Of a DNA stretch of 64,000 nt, positions 10,916 to 23,340 are shown in pieces. The DNA comes from Epithemia pelagica. Lineage: Eukaryota; Bacillariophyta; Bacillariophyceae; Surirellales; Surirellaceae. The notes below the pieces were generated by a model. The model was not told the origin of the DNA. It did no database searches and worked only from the letters and a program-made list of their open reading frames with translations. The position numbers and the translations under genes were made by a program. The DNA is taken from assembly GCA_946965045.2 (NCBI GenBank), contig OX337239.1, positions 248,001 to 312,000 of the forward strand. The letters are read 5' to 3'. The stretch's first letter is position 1. The number at the start of each line of letters is the position of its first letter.

Positions 10916-11679
10916 GTGCCAGAAAAGTCCAAGCGTTCTGCTTAGATTTTGGACACGCACCGGAACCATGTATGGCGGCTCGCAGAATTGGTCAAGCACT
11001 TTCTTCTGTGGTTGATGTTTCAAGCGGCATTGCAGCGATAAACCGCTACAGTTTTTATGAAGCGTTTTGGTCAATAGTAGAAAGTGTTTCAACCCGACCA
11101 GACTCCACTGCGAAAAGAACAATAGTAATAGTTTGCGGAAATGCCCAGAAGTGTCGGACTTATATTTGTCGGACACGGCCAGACTCATGCATTTTGCTCA
11201 TCGGATGGTGAGCTATCATTGGAACAGAGAGCCATGCAGTACCAAGTTTGGGTGGTGGAATTCATTGATTGCTGCTGTGAATCTACTAATGATAAAGCCA
11301 TCTAGCACCTAAACTCGACAAAAGATAGAACCCTCTTTCATGCTTTCCTTTTCTAAGTTATCTACCTACTTGTTTTGGTCTGACCATACGGTGCGTCTCT
11401 CATTCTGTTTCGATTGTCTTACTAATACTCTAGGTACATACCACACCGGTGTGTGAGGCCGTTTCTCTCTTTGTTCGTTGCGGGAAAAAGAACAAACGTA
11501 AAGAAGCCGTGCCAACGAGCGAGCATCCTGGTCGTGTGAATTGCTCCATTTGCTTCTGGGTTCCAAGCGGCAAGCATTCTTCGTGATTGTTTGGGTTGAG
11601 ACTGGGAAATGAGACAAAGCACACTTGTAGCCTGCCGTTGTACGTTTGAGCTGGGTTCACCGCACTCTCATAGGAGACT
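10916..11679. other. No gene seen
   Basis: Short frames only, without domains or repeats that I can support. Confidence 0.4.
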
Positions 11680-12097
11680 AAAGAACCATCCTTTCCAAAC
11701 AAGAGAGGCAATCCACCGAATCACGGCCGGATCCACTCCAGGAGCAACATGGACTTGACTATGACTCGCTTCTTGTTCTTTCGGAATAAGCTGCGTGAGT
11801 CGACGATGCAGATTGCAGTTGGATTTTACAATACCCCAGTGATCCTTGGACTTGGAATTGTCCCCTTTGGTACTGTTGAATTGGCATGCTCCTCAGCGCG
11901 GATATTGTCGCCATTGTCTCCGCAGACGACGACTCGTCTCGTTCGGTCCCTTCTACAGGACTTGGACAAAGTACGAACGTCCTGTCGACGTGTGGACCAA
12001 CATGATACGACACCAGGGATAAAAAAAGGCCACGACACTGGAGTCACCCACGTCTTCTAATTGGGGTTCCGAATATATATAGTGATAAACACAGGGA
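11680..12097 (-). repeat. Duplicated block downstream of ureG copy 1
   Basis: Read on the minus strand this matches 23341-23740 on the plus strand, for example GGGACCGAACGAGACGAGTC and TGGAGTGGATCCGG in both. Small indels shift every reading frame between the two copies, which suggests it is not protein coding in its present form. It extends the duplication beyond ureG and is the outer part of one arm of the inverted duplication. Confidence 0.8.
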
Positions 12098-12145
12098 ATC
12101 ACAAGGACCGGTGGACTTGGTTCGAGTGTCAAGAGTATGGTCGTT

Positions 12146-13387
12146 TTATTGTTGTTGGCGTTGGCGTTGGTGAGAAAGGTCCATGGCTCGATGATAGTGT
12201 TGTAGAATGAAATCGACAATCTCGGACAATCCTTGTTCGTGTTTAATGGACGCCATGACAATGGGTGCATAGGACCCCTTGGGATACATTATTGAACTCT
12301 TACCATCTTTGGGATGAACGTTATCGTGAGAAGGATCATGATCATCATGAGAATGATGATGATCCTGATCGTGAGAACGATCATGATACTGGTGGTGGTG
12401 GTGCTTCTGATTCTTCTTGTTTGGATACTGATACCGTCGCATGGCTTGAGCTTGCTGTTCCATAAGTGGGAGATTGGCACCGACAGCGTCGGCCAAGTCG
12501 ACCTTGTTGATGACAAGCAAATCCGATTCGGTAATGCCCGGTCCACCCTTGCGTGGCACCTTGTCCCCACCGGCCACATCAATCACGTACAAGGTCAAAT
12601 CGGCCAATTCACGGGAAAAGTTGGCCGCCAAATTATCACCCCCCGATTCGCACAACAACAAGGGCAGTTTGTGGTTGTGGTTCTGATTGTTTTGGTGTTG
12701 CTGCAGTATACTGTTCGTGTTGTTGTGTCGGGCCGTCAAATCTTCGAGAGCCGAGAGATTGGCACTGACATCTTCTCGAATCGCCGCATGGGGACATCCA
12801 CCCGTTTCCACGGCAGCAATCATCCAGGCAGCTGGCAAGGCCTCGTGGCGAATCAAAAACTCGGCATCTTCTTGGGTAAAGATATCGTTCGTTACCACAG
12901 CCACTGGTGGAGTAGTAGTAGCATTGGTTTGGTGCATGTGCTGTTGTTGCGACAAGGCTCGACACAAGGCCAAGACGGTGGCCGTTTTGCCCGATCCGAC
13001 TGGTCCTCCAATGCCCACGGTAAATCCTCGTTGACGAAAATCGCGACGACTCCACATATCTTCCAGAACAGTCCTTGGGGATGTGGGAGGTGCTGCATTC
13101 TCGGTATCATTCGTGTTGTCATGATCATGGTGTTGTGGCGGTACGGACGGAGATCCTGGACCCGCATAGTGATAATGCGAACGAACACTTCCCAGACGAT
13201 AAAGAGGACTCGGGTTTCTGTGATGGCACGTCGTCAAACTTCTGCGGCTGGTTGAAATGGGTCGGAGTCCACTCGTCTTGTGGTGGTGGAGGTTGGCCTT
13301 GGGCAGTCTTTTTGTTGTTGTTGCTGCTGTCGCGATACCTGTTCGAATCGAACCGTAGCAACGTGGCGCGGACAAGAGTGGGTGCAT
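12146..13387 (-). CDS. ureG: Urease accessory protein UreG, copy 1
   Basis: 413-residue SIMIBI-class GTPase that, in known systems, supplies energy for nickel insertion into urease together with UreD/UreH and UreF. The P-loop is [18 protein letters not shown]; next come [34 protein letters not shown] (Ni/Zn-binding Cys-Pro-His), [38 protein letters not shown] and the guanine-specificity motif INKVDLAD. Unlike bacterial forms of about 200 residues it has a basic N-terminal extension of about 65 residues followed by [10 protein letters not shown]. It also has Asn/His-rich insertions, one near residues 330-360 rich in His-Asp. The N-terminus could be a targeting peptide, but this is not proven. 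It forms an inverted pair with 21822-23018. The long open frame on the opposite strand is a shadow. Confidence 0.93.
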   Translation of the reverse strand: MHPLLSAPRCYGSIRTGIATAATTTKRLPKANLHHHKTSGLRPISTSRRSLTTCHHRNPSPLYRLGSVRSHYHYAGPGSPSVPPQHHDHDNTNDTENAAPPTSPRTVLEDMWSRRDFRQRGFTVGIGGPVGSGKTATVLALCRALSQQQHMHQTNATTTPPVAVVTNDIFTQEDAEFLIRHEALPAAWMIAAVETGGCPHAAIREDVSANLSALEDLTARHNNTNSILQQHQNNQNHNHKLPLLLCESGGDNLAANFSRELADLTLYVIDVAGGDKVPRKGGPGITESDLLVINKVDLADAVGANLPLMEQQAQAMRRYQYPNKKNQKHHHHQYHDRSHDQDHHHSHDDHDPSHDNVHPKDGKSSIMYPKGSYAPIVMASIKHEQGLSEIVDFILQHYHRAMDLSHQRQRQQQ

Positions 13388-15535
13388 CGTCGTTGTTGTT
13401 GCTCTGGTAATCCCTCTCCTTGGTGTGTGTGGTTCTTCTTCTCTCGTGTTCTCTTAGTATATATAGTAAAATATCGCGTAAGACACTATAGTTGACGCCA
13501 TAAAACAACCTATAACCCAATATTCACTCACTCGCCTATATCGGCACGTGTGAAACCCTCCGACTAGATGTCCGCTTCTTAGCTCGTCTGTTCGGGCAAG
13601 ACAAACCCAATCTCACAGACAAAAAAATGAATGGAAATTTCACATCCATCGGTGGAAAGGCTGGCGTGCTATGACAGTTGGAGGATGGCAGGCGTTCTGC
13701 TCAACAAGACTCAAAATAGTGTTCTCGGTTCTCGGTGAGTCCACAGGCCACAAAATCAATGCAGGCAACAAAACGAGGCAATGACCAAACCAACACGAAA
13801 AACGGCATGCTTCGTCCCTGGGCATCTCATCTCATCTTTGTCACTGCACATCCAGCATGGTAAGTTCTGGAATGACTAATAGTTGCATTGGAATGGAATG
13901 TTTAGTTTTAGGCTCTCACTACGTTGCCATAGTGTGTCATTTGTTTGTACCTAATAACATCCATTTTGGTCGATGCTGCTGGCATCATTTGTAGGATTCT
14001 TATAGGACAAAATAGAGCTATAGACCTCAATTAGGAGTAGATAGGATAAGTGGAGGAAGCCATCCATTTTTCCTCTGTCGTCTTTAGTCGATTGTGATGT
14101 CGACCTGCTCCTCTTATTCTTTTTTTATTGCCATGAGCATGACATGTCTTTCCCAGCAGTGCAGGGGACTCAACACTCAACATACTCCATAACGGAACTC
14201 AAAAGAAATCTATTCTAAAATAGGACTGTAGTATGTCAAGTGGTTGCAAAGAGACAAGCCTACGGCAACGGCACGGTGTTGTGGAGGAGGCTTCACTTTT
14301 AAACGGACACTAACACTAGAAACAACCACACTTCTCCTAGAAAAAACAAAGAAAGGATGGCGGTAGATCAAAACACTATCTATGGTCTATATGTCAAATG
14401 TCCATGGTGTGCAGATGATGGAGAATGCATTGTGATGGTGCATGGCCATTGTCCATGTCAAAAGTCAAAAGGTGCGTGGTGAAAATAATGTGGGACAATC
14501 AAGAATGGGGAAGACCAACGGTCAAAGTGCGCACGCCTGCTCACAAAATTTTGAAAGGGTGATCCAGAAGGCCGGCGTGGTCTTTTACATTTTGACCAGA
14601 AATTTTCTTCTAAAACGCAAAAAAAGTAAAATAAAAATGGTTGGTCGCGGAGAGCGGCTGGGGGGCTAAGAAGCGGACACCTAGTCGGAGGGTTAAAAAA
14701 ATGAAGCGAAAGGTAAAATTAACTGGGCCTGTTCGGAAGACAGGGAGTTCCTCAACTGTGGGGGATGTACATATGTTGTATCCTCGCTTACGTCCACGTG
14801 GCTGTCCAACGTACCACAAACTCTGCATTTCAATTTTCAATGTTTAACCGGGTCCAGAGTCCAGAACCATTTGCGCGCGAACCATTCAAGCAAAAGGAGT
14901 TATGTAGTGTACGAATAGCAACGCGACATTTTCGTACATTTGTTGGGTCCGACCAACCGTTTTTCTTGACAATACGCCCGTCACGCTCGACACTGTCACA
15001 CGAACCGGTAACATTCTTGCCAGCACGAGTGCCATGCGCGTACACGACACACTCAACAGTGAACCAACCAGTGACCCAACACGATTTAATCTCCGTTGAA
15101 TCGCCGATACCGTGCCATCCTTAGCATGAATTTCGTCCGAAGAATCCCCTACCTGCGAATCCTGTGCCACTGGCGTTATTCTACCAGTATAAATCATTCG
15201 ACCGTTTTTCTTACCAATGAGACATCGATAACCGTAACACCTCTGCAGAGTTTTGCGGCGAACATCGCGCGTCACACACACACGTCTTTTTTTGACCGTG
15301 TGCACCTTTTGCACCCCCTTTCTATCGTCATTTGACTCTTGAGGATATTGTTCATTCTCATCTTATTGATTTCTTCCGAGAAGAAGAAGAAGAAGAAGCT
15401 CTTGGAATCGCTCTCGTCTGCGGTACACCAAAGCCAAAACAAACCACATCTCCTTGTTCCTCGTCGACTCCGGCAATTTCCTACCTATTAGTTATTTTCA
15501 CACCAAAAACAACAACGTGAGTTACAACATTCATC
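13388..15535. other. Long intergenic stretch without a recognised gene
   Basis: AT-richer than the genes on either side. Only short frames occur; the longest, on the minus strand 14886-15314, has no domain. It should contain the divergent promoters of ureG copy 1 and the membrane protein at 15536. No repeat or RNA gene seen. Confidence 0.4.
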
Positions 15536-16915
15536 ATGTCCCAACCGTCCTCATCCTCGTCGACGACAACCACCACCAACAACAACACCAAGTATCATTG
15601 TCAATACATTTACGATCGTGTCACGGGCAATTCCTACGTGCCACGAGACGAACGATATTTTACCAATTGGGGAAATCAAGATCGACGGGTGGAAACCTCT
15701 TTGCACAATGGCGACACATCCAACCATGGCAGCAGTCGCAATCGTAGTGGTCCCCAATCCAACAAGAAGAAGAAGAGCTCTTCGAGACTGTCCTCCCACA
15801 ATGAAAATGACAATAACGACGAGGAAACGAATGATGAGGAACGGAATGCGCAAGTAGATCCCAATTGTCCGGATCGGCCCCCGCATTACTTGTGCCGCGT
15901 TCCTCTCTGTGTGGCCTGTTGTCCACGAATCTTGGAACAAAATGCGCTCTGTCGACGATTGGGTGCCATTGGCTGTCACACCTGGGTGAATCGCCGTCCG
16001 CGTCGTCGTCGTCGCCTCTTTTTTGTCGGTCTCGTCTTTAATTTTTTGGCTCTGGTCTTTACCATTGGATCCAGCATGGCCTTTTCGCGCAATCATGACA
16101 TTTTAACCACCACCAGTTTTGCCCGTACCGAAGCCTTGTCGCCTCAATATCAAAATGGCACGGCCGCCTTTGTGACGCTCAATATTGGCTTTCGAGCCGT
16201 GGCCGTCGACGATCCCTTTAATGTGTCGGGACAGGGCGCCGGCGATCACGTGGTGTTGTTCGATACCTTTTGTGGAAGCGATTACCAAGGCTTTGTCAAG
16301 GACCAATTGGGATCCAGTATTTGTGGCGATTGTGTCGAAAGTTCGCAAAGTTTTATCATGTCGTGCTTGTTTAGCATTATTTTAATTGTCAGGAACATGT
16401 TGTCCGATGTCAATCGCATGTACCCCAAGTACGATTTGAATTGTCCCAACTTGACGGGCAGTCTCATGGCAACCTTGTCCGTCTTTTTGGGACTCTTTAT
16501 CATTGCCACGTACCAACAACGCTGTTTCAATGACATTGAAACGCAATTGGAAAATGCCGATGGGGGTGGAATCTCGTCCGAGGTGCAATTTGAGTGGAAC
16601 AATGAAACCATTACCGTCGAACAAGTGAACTTTGATTGGTGGCGAGGTCCCGGATTGGTCTTTTTGATTTTGGCCACCTTTTTGCGCTTTGTCGATGCCC
16701 TCTGCAACTTTATTGTACCGACTCCCAGCATTACACGAGACGTACAAGAACAACAAGCCTATGAACAAACCTATGGACACGTCGAACGGACAATGCGCGG
16801 GGGTCGACGAGCCGTCCAATCCTCGCGACACCAACAACACGACGACAACGACCTGGAGGAGAATGCCGATGAGGACACGACACATGGTGCCACGAACACA
16901 ACCAATAAGCAGTAG
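15536..16915 (+). CDS. Four-helix membrane protein, family copy 1
   Basis: 459 residues. Hydrophobic helices fall at about 161-183 (LFFVGLVFNFLALVFTIGSS), 273-289, 309-326 and 371-394. A basic RRPRRRRR stretch sits just before helix 1, and hydrophilic tails lie at both ends. The loop between helices 1 and 2 (about 90 residues) has Cys246, Cys263 and Cys266; a second loop of about 45 residues separates helices 3 and 4. A Cys-rich segment precedes helix 1 (LCRVPLCVACCP). The layout resembles tetraspanin or claudin topology, but the signature motifs of those families are absent, so I do not assign it. The paralogue at 37070-38695 shares YVPR, LNIGFRA, RMYPKYDLNCPNL and FDWWRGPGL. Probably a lineage-specific membrane protein. 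Confidence 0.8.
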   Translation: MSQPSSSSSTTTTTNNNTKYHCQYIYDRVTGNSYVPRDERYFTNWGNQDRRVETSLHNGDTSNHGSSRNRSGPQSNKKKKSSSRLSSHNENDNNDEETNDEERNAQVDPNCPDRPPHYLCRVPLCVACCPRILEQNALCRRLGAIGCHTWVNRRPRRRRRLFFVGLVFNFLALVFTIGSSMAFSRNHDILTTTSFARTEALSPQYQNGTAAFVTLNIGFRAVAVDDPFNVSGQGAGDHVVLFDTFCGSDYQGFVKDQLGSSICGDCVESSQSFIMSCLFSIILIVRNMLSDVNRMYPKYDLNCPNLTGSLMATLSVFLGLFIIATYQQRCFNDIETQLENADGGGISSEVQFEWNNETITVEQVNFDWWRGPGLVFLILATFLRFVDALCNFIVPTPSITRDVQEQQAYEQTYGHVERTMRGGRRAVQSSRHQQHDDNDLEENADEDTTHGATNTTNKQ

Positions 16916-17495
16916 ACGAGTCCAACTTGTGTATGCCACATGCCTAGGATAGTCTATAAACTAAGAAGTCACTATATATATACAACCAATAAGCAGAAAA
17001 AGAAGCACAGTGTTATTGTCATCAATGGGAGTGACAATGATCATCGTGTCTTGCAACGAAAGTAGTTTGTGTAGGAGTAACAAAAGGCCAACCAATCGAG
17101 CCTTTGTTGGTTGGAGATTTCTACTCCGGTTCTTATTGTCGGTGAGTATCCTACTGGAGGTACTACACTTCGACAGAGAGACTCTTTATACCGTTCTGTT
17201 GCCAATCACCAGCTAGTTGTAGTTCCAAAAACGGACTCGCAAGTTGTCAAAAGTGTCTTCTTTCCATACATGATAGAGAAACAGAGAATACAGCAACCAT
17301 GTGGCCATGCAACAAAGACAGACAAACGAAATAGTTGTACAAGGGTTCTTTCTAAAGAATAGCTGGTTTCTTTATCTCTGGAAAACCGTAGTAGTTGTAT
17401 CATCATCTCACACGCCTGTGGTAAATCTGACGTATCATCATCATCATCATTCTCCCTCCCTTTTGGGGGGAATGGTATTAGCATGATTGGATCTC
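16916..17495. other. No gene seen
   Basis: Intergenic space between two convergent genes, so it probably holds both 3' ends. An ATATATATA run lies near 16975. No RNA gene or repeat family recognised. Confidence 0.4.
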
Positions 17496-19465
17496 TCACA
17501 CTTCTTTGGTACGACTGCTGATGGTTTCTTTGGTACGGCTCCCTTCTCGTCGTTTTGTCGTTGAAGTCGAAGTGCGCTTCTTTGTCGTCGTCTTCTTTCT
17601 GTGATTGCCACTGTCGGTTCGGTCTCGCTGTCGTTGTTGTTGTATTTGGCGTTCGTGTCGTCGTTGGAGACGTTGGGCACGACGACGATACAAGACTTGT
17701 CCTTCGTCATGGTCGTCATCATCATAGACGGAATCATTGTCGACATCCAAATGAAAAATTTCTTGCAAGACACTGCCCGATTCTTCCAATACATTGCACT
17801 GTGGACCGACACTGTAGTCGTCGTCATCATCATTTTCCAATGGATCGTCGTCGTTTGTGGGTGTGTTCGTGGTGGTATCGTCGCACGTGTCTTCGACGAC
17901 GGAGGCGGCGGCTGTCGTTTCGTCGTGACACCACAGGCACGACCAAAGGCACGCCAAAACGCCCACAGAGGATACATCCTCGGTGCGATCGTGGTGGTGG
18001 TGGGTGGCCACGGAAAAAGTTTCCGCGTCGGTAATATCTTGATACAATTGCCTTTGTTGTTGGTGGTGAAAATCGTGTAATGGTCGTTCTGGTTGTTTTT
18101 GTTGTGGTTTTTGTTGTGTGTCTTGTTGTGGTGGATCTCTCGTCTTGTCCTCGTTGTCGTCGTCTTGTGGCGGTGGTGGTGGTTCTTCTTGATGCGGAAG
18201 CGTAATGGCCTCCACACCACCACCCGTTGTGGTGATTGTGGTTGTTTGGATGGTTGATGAGGAGGATGATTTGTCATGGACCGCTTGGGTCGTTGTCGTC
18301 TCCTTCTTCTCCTTCTCCAAGCCAGTCCTACGAGTAGTGGTAGTGTCCTTGTCCTGGTGATTGTCGTCATTATCATGGGCAGGAGTCGCATTCGAGGCAA
18401 CGGGTACAGCTGTTTGTGGATGAAATCCAGCCATGAGGGAATCGACCACTCCTTGCGTCACTGCTTGTTCTTGTTCGGTGGGTTCGGGTGGTGGATTGGA
18501 CGTGGAGGACGACGACACGATACTGCGGCTTTCGTCGTGTGCTTCCTCCATTTCTTGTTCTCCATTCGGTCCATAAAAGGGAAAGGCAATGGGGGTGGCG
18601 GTCGCTGCGGGATTGTCCTTGTCGTCATCCTCGACCTGGGAAAGAAGGTTTGTAGGGGTAGCCGTCATTGTCATGGATGAGGACGCACCTGTGGTAGTAC
18701 TATTAGTAGAGGGTGGTCTCTGTTGGTTGCTTGTAGTCGAAGAACCCTTGCTCGGATCCTTCGGGGGAGCTTCTCCTTCCAAAGAATCACTCTTGTCGTT
18801 GTGGTTGTTATGGTAATCCTTTGGAGGAGTTTCTTGTTCTTGTTGTTCTACTAGAGAGACTTCTTGGTGTGGGCTGTCGTCATCCTCGACCAAGGAAAGG
18901 GTACTAGCAGCCGTACTAGTGGTGGCCAATGTCGTATTAGAAGAAGAGAATGACCCACCCGTAGCAGAAGGTGGTGTTGTCGTTTGCTGTTGGTTGCAAT
19001 TCGTCAAAGAACTCTTGTGGTCGTTGTGATCCTTTTGGGGAGATTCTCCTTCCAGAATAGAGTCCTCCACCATCAAGCTACTCTTGTGGTTGTGGTTGTT
19101 GTTGGTGCTTCTATCTTGTTGGGGAGTTTCTTCTTGTGGTTCTATTCTAGAGACTTGGTCGGCGTCTGAAGACGACGACATGATCTTGCGGCCTTCGCCG
19201 TGTGCTCCTTCTTGATAAGAATCCGTTCCTTGTTCTTGTTCCTGTGGGTCATCCAAGGGAAACCGAATGGGGGTGATGGAAAAGGCTGCTGCTGCGACAG
19301 GGGTTACGTGGCTGTCGTCGTCCTCGACAAGGGAAAGGCTTGTTGTGGTAGCAGTCGTGGTCGATGTCCTAGAAGATGAGGATAGTGGTGTCTCTTGGTT
19401 GCTGTTAGTCCAAGAACCCTTGTGTGGATCCTTTTGGGGAGTTTCTCCTTCCACAGAGTCACTCA

Positions 19466-19507
<42 letters not shown>

Positions 19508-21287
19508 GGTCCTTTTGGAAAGTATCTTCTTCCAAAGAGTCATCCTCCAAGCTACTCTTGTCGTTTCTGTTGTTGTTGTTGTCGCTGCGGTTGTGATCCT
19601 TTTGTTCTTGGTTGTTCGGTTCGGATGGTTGTTCGGGTGGTGGATAGTAGGACGTGGATGACGACGGCACGACACTGCAGCTTTCCTCGTGTGCTTCTTT
19701 TTGAGAATGATCCATTCCTTGTTTGTTGTCATAGTGTTGTTCTAGTAGAGGTTCCTGTGGTCCATACAAGGGAATGGCGGAAGCTGTTATTGCTGCAGGG
19801 TGGTCATGGTCGTCATCCTCCTCGACAACACGGGAACAAAGGGTTGTGGTGGTTGCAATCGTCGTGGTGGTCATTGTCATATCCGTAGTAGTGGAGGGCG
19901 GTGTCGGTTGGTTGCGATTCGTCCGAGAACTCTGGAGGTTGTGGTTGTGATCCTGTGGGAGAACTTCTCCTTCGTCCAAAGAGTCACTCTTGGTGCTGCT
20001 GTTGTTGTTGTTGCTGTGATCATTGTGGGGAGTTTCTTTATCATCATCATCTCCTTCTTCTTGCTCCATTCTAGTAGAGTCATGCTCGAATAAGCTCTTT
20101 GTGTAGCAGGAGTGCTGGTGATCGTGGGATGCTGTTGCTTCCTCTTCTCCTTCTTCAGAATCCGTTGCGTCTTTTCTTTCCTCGACCAATACTAAAAAAG
20201 GGGTTGTTGTAGTGGTGGTGGTCGTGGTGCATGCCGTAAACAATGACGAAAAGGGTGACTGTGGGTTGCGATTCGTCCCAGAATCGTTGCTGCTCGGATC
20301 CTTTGGCAGAGTAGTTTCTTCTTGTCCTTGCAAACAATCATCACTCTTGTTGTTGTTGTTGTTGTGATTTTCCTGTTGAGAAGTTTGTTCTTGTTGTGGT
20401 TCTATTCTAGTAAAGATTTGGTCCGCGTCTGACGACGACATGGCACTGCGGCTGTTGTCGTGTGCTTCTGGACAAGAATCCGTTTCTTGTTGTTGTTGTT
20501 GTTGTTCTTGTTGTTCCAGTGGTCCATTATTACAGGGAAACCGACGATTGGGGGTGGCCGCCAAGACTGCGGAGGGGTCGTCGTGGTCCTTGTCATTCTC
20601 CTCCTCGACCAAGGAGGAACGGGATGTTGTTGTTGTAGGAGTGGTCGTGGAAGATGACGAACAATCCATTGAAAAAGTTTCTTGTTCTTCCAAAGAGTCA
20701 TCACTCTGGGTGTCGTTCTTCCTGTGATCCCTTTTTAGGTGAGTTCCTTCATCATCTTCTTGTTGTTCTATTCTAGTAGAGCCATTCTCCAATACGCTCT
20801 TGTCGAGGGATTGCTGGTGATTGTGGGATGCTTCTTCTGCTTCTTCATTCGTTGCTTCTTTTGTTTCTTGTTCTTGGTATGGTCCATCCAAGGGAAAGCG
20901 AATCGGGGCAGCTACAGTGGTTGCTTCGGGGTTGTTGTTGTGGTCGTTGTTGTCATTCTCGACCGAGAAACCAAGGGTTGTCGTAGTAGTAGCAGCCGTC
21001 GTCGTCGTTGTCGTCAAAGAAGAAGAAGAAGAAGAAGAAGAAGAGGAGGAGGTCCCATTCGCCGAGGGCGGTGTCGGTCCTTGTTGGTGGAAACTCGTGT
21101 GGTGATAGTGGTTGCTGCACGGATCCTTTGGGGGTGATTCTTGTTCTTGTTCTTGTTCTTGTTCTTGTTCTTGTTCTTCTTCTTCCAGAGAGACTTGGTG
21201 GTCATCCTCCTCCTCCAAGGTCTTGTCGTTGTCGTAGGAGTGCTGCGGATCATCATCGTGGTGGTGGTGGTGTTGCACGCCAAGCAT
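17496..21287 (-). CDS. Large acidic low-complexity repeat protein
   Basis: 1263-residue frame without introns, rich in Asp, Glu, Gln, Asn, Thr, Ser and His and almost certainly intrinsically disordered. It is built from about seven degenerate repeats of roughly 90-180 residues. Each runs: Thr-rich block, LVEDDD-type acidic stretch, PIRFPLDGPQEQEQ-type line, SSSDADQxxRIEPQEE, Asn run, then SLEGExPQKDP. The C-terminal 250 residues differ: a His/Gln segment, a hydrophobic Cys patch (VGVLACLWSCLWCHDE), an acidic region, then a very basic tail (RRRAQRLQRRHERQIQQQ). No enzyme domain, signal peptide or convincing membrane helix. Long open antisense frames are a by-product of the repeats. A frame kept open over 3.8 kb of simple repeats suggests selection. 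Function unknown. Confidence 0.65.
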
Positions 21288-21821
21288 GTTGTGTTTTGTT
21301 CTGGTTCACAAAAACAACTCCTCTGCCACAACAGGGTCGTGTGACAAACGACACACTAATACAGGGGAGTTTGCCGTGTTGTTGTTGTTGTTGTTGGGTT
21401 CGTTCCACCACCAGCGAACTGGATGAGAGAGGGGACAACCAAACCACAATTTCGAAAATTGAGAGAACGGCGCGTGTGTGGTGTGGCTATAATTTTTGCC
21501 ATGGGCCATTGGAAATTTGCACCTTTTCCGTCTCCGTTGAAGTGCCGGCTAGCTCGAAAGCGACATTCACATCAAGATCTGAGAATGGTGGATTCCTACA
21601 ATTCTCCAGAGTGGAGAATGTGTGCGTGCAAAATTTGAGAACTGTCGTGACCGTCGAATACTTATCAACCCGAGTCAGCCAGACGTTCCCGCGCAGCGAT
21701 GATTCCACCGCTGTTCGGTCGCGGGATAAGAATCGTATCTTTCGAAAGATCTTTTGCTGTTTCGTCGCATGGCTGAACACCCAGAACAAGAAGACGGAAC
21801 CTTTTTTCCAGAGCAACGACA

Positions 21822-23018
21822 ATGACAACGATGCACCCACTCTTGTCCTCGCTACGTTACGGTTCTGTTCGAACAGCTATTGCTTCAAGACTGTGCAAGA
21901 CGAGACTCCGACCCATTTCAACCAGCAGAAGTTCGGCGACGAACCACCACAGAACCCCGAGTCGACTTCTTGGTTCCGGCACGGTTCGTTCGCATTATCA
22001 CTATTCGGGTCCAGGATCTCCGCCAGTACATCCTCACGATAATGATTCCTCCACCTCCCGCACGCCAAGGACTGCTCTGGAAGAACTGTGGAGTCGTCGC
22101 GATTTTCATCAACGAGGATTTACCGTGGGCATTGGAGGACCAGTCGGATCGGGCAAAACGGCCACCGTCTTGGCCTTGTGTCGAGCCTTGTCCCAATCAC
22201 ACAATCACCACAACCACAATGCTACTTCTACTCCACCAGTGTCTGTGGTGACGAACGATATCTTTACCCAAGAAGATGCCGAATTTTTGATTCGTCATCA
22301 AGCCTTACCGGCTGCCTGGATGATTGCTGCCGTGGAAACGGGTGGGTGTCCCCATGCGGCGATTCGAGAAGATGTCAGTGCCAATCTCTCGGCTCTCGAA
22401 GATTTGACGCTACGACACAACAACATGCCGCAGCAGCAACACAATCAACACAACTCAAAGGATATGCCCATATCATCCTCCTCATTCTGTCCCTTGTTGT
22501 TGTGCGAATCGGGGGGTGATAATTTGGCCGCCAACTTTTCCCGTGAATTGGCCGATTTGACCTTGTACGTGATTGATGTGGCCGGTGGCGACAAGGTGCC
22601 ACGCAAAGGTGGACCGGGCATTACCGAATCGGATTTGCTTGTCATCAACAAGGTCGACTTGGCCGACGCCGTCGGTGCCAATCTCCCCCTCATGCAATAC
22701 CAAGCTCAAGCCATGCGACGGTACCCTACCCACAATCAGAAGATGAAGATGAATCACAATCACCACCAGTATCATCGTTTTCAGGATCATTCTCACGATC
22801 AGGATCATCATCATTCTCATGATCTGGATCATTCTCACGATCAGGATCATCCCCAAGATGGTAAGAGTTTCATGATGCATCCCCAGGGCTCCTATGCACC
22901 CATTGTCATGGCATCCATTAAACACCAACAAGGATTACAAGAGATTGTCGATTTCATTCTACAACACTATCATCGAGCCATGGACTTGTCTCGACGACGA
23001 GAAGAAGAAGAACCGTAG
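21822..23018 (+). CDS. ureG: Urease accessory protein UreG, copy 2
   Basis: 398-residue paralogue of the gene at 12146-13387, in opposite orientation. All GTPase motifs are kept: [77 protein letters not shown]. Differences cluster in the N-terminal extension and the Asn/His-rich insertions. The insert near residues 310-345 is a His-Asp string ([18 protein letters not shown]). The second ATG at 21831 matches the start of copy 1 and is an equally good choice. Both copies look intact, so both may be expressed. Sequence upstream (from about 21720) is shared with the truncated copy near 31010-31380. Confidence 0.93.
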   Translation: MTTMHPLLSSLRYGSVRTAIASRLCKTRLRPISTSRSSATNHHRTPSRLLGSGTVRSHYHYSGPGSPPVHPHDNDSSTSRTPRTALEELWSRRDFHQRGFTVGIGGPVGSGKTATVLALCRALSQSHNHHNHNATSTPPVSVVTNDIFTQEDAEFLIRHQALPAAWMIAAVETGGCPHAAIREDVSANLSALEDLTLRHNNMPQQQHNQHNSKDMPISSSSFCPLLLCESGGDNLAANFSRELADLTLYVIDVAGGDKVPRKGGPGITESDLLVINKVDLADAVGANLPLMQYQAQAMRRYPTHNQKMKMNHNHHQYHRFQDHSHDQDHHHSHDLDHSHDQDHPQDGKSFMMHPQGSYAPIVMASIKHQQGLQEIVDFILQHYHRAMDLSRRREEEEP

Positions 23019-23340
23019 AATTGGAGGATTCCTACAGGAGGTAGTATGGGAAACAGCAGCAGCAGTACATGGAAGCGCTGTGAGGGCAAAACCGGCAAAC
23101 AAAGTAACACAACAACACAAAACAAATCCCTCTCCGTTGCATCTCTCGTCAAGAAGATATCGGATATTAAAAGAATAGTCTACCCAAATTCGCATTGTGT
23201 TTGTTCGCAACACAATATGTGTCCGTTGCATCGACTTGCCATTCGGTCGCCGATCGATTGTTCGGAAGTCGGACGAATGATCTTGTGCACAACGATCGCA
23301 GGGAACCTCTGGTTTGGAGTTTTTGTGGGAGACACCACAT

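Noticed and set aside
12314-13255. Long plus-strand frame of 313 codons opposite ureG copy 1
   Set aside because: It is the antisense of a confident ureG gene, has no domain, and a comparable antisense frame opposite copy 2 is shorter and not conserved.
18984-21137. Val/Leu-rich plus-strand frames that look like membrane proteins
   Set aside because: They arise from reading the Gln/Asn/Thr codon repeats of 17496-21287 on the opposite strand.
12146-23018. Bacterial contamination or recent bacterial transfer suggested by UreG
   Set aside because: The genes share the low-complexity inserts and composition of their neighbours, and UreG is ordinary in urease-bearing algae.
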